From contig NZ_JAUETR010000001.1 in assembly GCF_032484785.1 (NCBI RefSeq), positions 3,351,501 through 3,415,500 of the forward strand: a stretch of DNA of 64,000 nt, written 5' to 3'. Made by a program: the position numbers and the translations under genes. The DNA is from Bradyrhizobium sp. SZCCHNS1050 (GTDB taxonomy: Bacteria > Pseudomonadota > Alphaproteobacteria > Rhizobiales > Xanthobacteraceae). Shown here piece by piece: positions 63,409 through 64,000 of this stretch (position 1 is the stretch's first letter; every line of letters begins with the position of its first letter). The notes under the pieces were generated by a model. The model was not told where the DNA came from. It saw only the letters and a program-made list of their open reading frames with translations, and ran no database searches.

Positions 63409-64000
63409 TCAGATCACGTCGCGGATCGCGCCGTACAGATCGGCCCACGGCTTGCGCTCGCGCACCACCGTTTCGAGATATTCCTGCAACACGACCTTGT
63501 CCTGCACCGGATCCTTGACGATGGCGCCGACGAGGTTCGCCGCCATGCTCTGCGCATCGATCACGCCGGAGCCGAAATGGCCGGCTTCCGCCCAGGCGCC
63601 GATGGTCACCGCGATGGCCTCCGCCGTCGACAGCGAGCCCGACGGCGACTTCAGCTTGAGCCGGCCGTCGAGCGTCTGGCCGTCGCGCAGCTCGCGGAAC
63701 ACCGTGACGATGCGCATGATCTCCTGGTCGGCCGGCGCGATCTTCGGCAGCTCGAGACCGCCGCCGATTTCGCCGACGCGCTTGGTGACGATCCTCACCT
63801 CCTCATCGAGGTCGGCCGGCAGCGGCAGCACCACGACGTTGAAGCGCCGCTTCAGCGCCGAGGACAATTCGTTGACGCCCTTGTCGCGCGCATTCGCCGT
63901 CGCGATCATGTTGAAGCCGCGCCGGGCGTGAACGGCGTCGTTGATCTCCGCGATCGGCATCAGCTTCTCCGACAGCACCGTGATCAGCGTGTCCTGCACG
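63409..64000 (-). CDS. MoxR-family AAA+ ATPase, N-terminus cut by window edge
   Basis: About 197 C-terminal residues are inside the window; the frame is open past base 64000, so the Walker A and B parts are outside. Visible are the sensor 1 region FNMIATANARDKGVNELSSA, the arginine-finger area LKRRFNVVVLP and the lid domain. It would use ATP to remodel a target together with the VWA and DUF5682 proteins encoded directly downstream. Confidence 0.88.
   Translation of the reverse strand, partial: VQDTLITVLSEKLMPIAEINDAVHARRGFNMIATANARDKGVNELSSALKRRFNVVVLPLPADLDEEVRIVTKRVGEIGGGLELPKIAPADQEIMRIVTVFRELRDGQTLDGRLKLKSPSGSLSTAEAIAVTIGAWAEAGHFGSGVIDAQSMAANLVGAIVKDPVQDKVVLQEYLETVVRERKPWADLYGAIRDVI

Noticed and set aside
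1..64000. CRISPR array, rRNA, riboswitch or complete type IV secretion system
   Set aside because: No regularly spaced short repeats, no rRNA-like sequence and no VirB, Trb or TraG-like proteins were seen on either strand.

Overview
The window reads as an alphaproteobacterial chromosome, most like the Bradyrhizobium group. Supporting signs are GC-rich codon use, a Ti-type TraA relaxase, the DraT/DraG nitrogenase switch and several branched-chain-type ABC transporters. The genus is inferred from gene content. The main structural point is that two related integrated elements appear to sit in tandem at one tRNA-Arg(ACG) site. A 48-bp perfect copy of the tRNA 3' end occurs at 19341-19388 and again at 54186-54233. 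Each copy lies just outside a tyrosine integrase gene (17860-19176 and 52617-54008). Chromosomal genes resume at hisC, about 54325.

Element A (window start to 19388, left end outside the window) carries a very large STAND NTPase with an N-terminal nuclease-like domain (Avs-like, 1-4613, running off the left edge), a controller-type XRE regulator with two operator-like palindromes, and a mobilization module (alpA, traA, oriT, traC, traD; 6090-10216). It also holds a run of defence-like genes (11869-17610): a PD-(D/E)xK-like protein, two HEPN-type proteins, the 3' end of a trypsin-like protease, an IS3 remnant, the C-terminal remnant of a SAVED-domain protein, and a small HEPN-like protein.

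Element B (19389-54233, 34.8 kb, both ends present) carries a second, clearly homologous mobilization module (20799-24923). No type IV secretion or coupling-protein gene is visible, so it looks like an integrative mobilizable element. Its cargo is a catabolic region (24.8-44.4 kb) with an FMN alpha-hydroxyacid dehydrogenase, a Tat-signal fumarylacetoacetate-hydrolase-family protein, GntR/MarR/AraC regulators, a Rieske oxygenase, an MFS transporter, an alcohol dehydrogenase, a cupin and a complete LivGFHM-type ABC transporter, with several decayed genes between. Next comes a six-gene hydrogenase-4-like membrane complex (44755-51889). Its large subunit has lost all four [NiFe] cysteine ligands while its small subunit keeps its FeS cysteines, so it is an energy-converting hydrogenase-related (Ehr) complex rather than a hydrogenase. 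An XRE gene lies directly upstream.

The right flank (54325-64000) holds hisC and then, on the opposite strand, a tightly packed run: MoxR ATPase, DUF5682, VWA protein, M48 metallopeptidase, a GRDP-like protein, a TIGR04222 membrane protein, draT and draG.

No rRNA, complete tRNA or CRISPR array was found. All calls come from reading the sequence and from knowledge of protein families; no database search was run.
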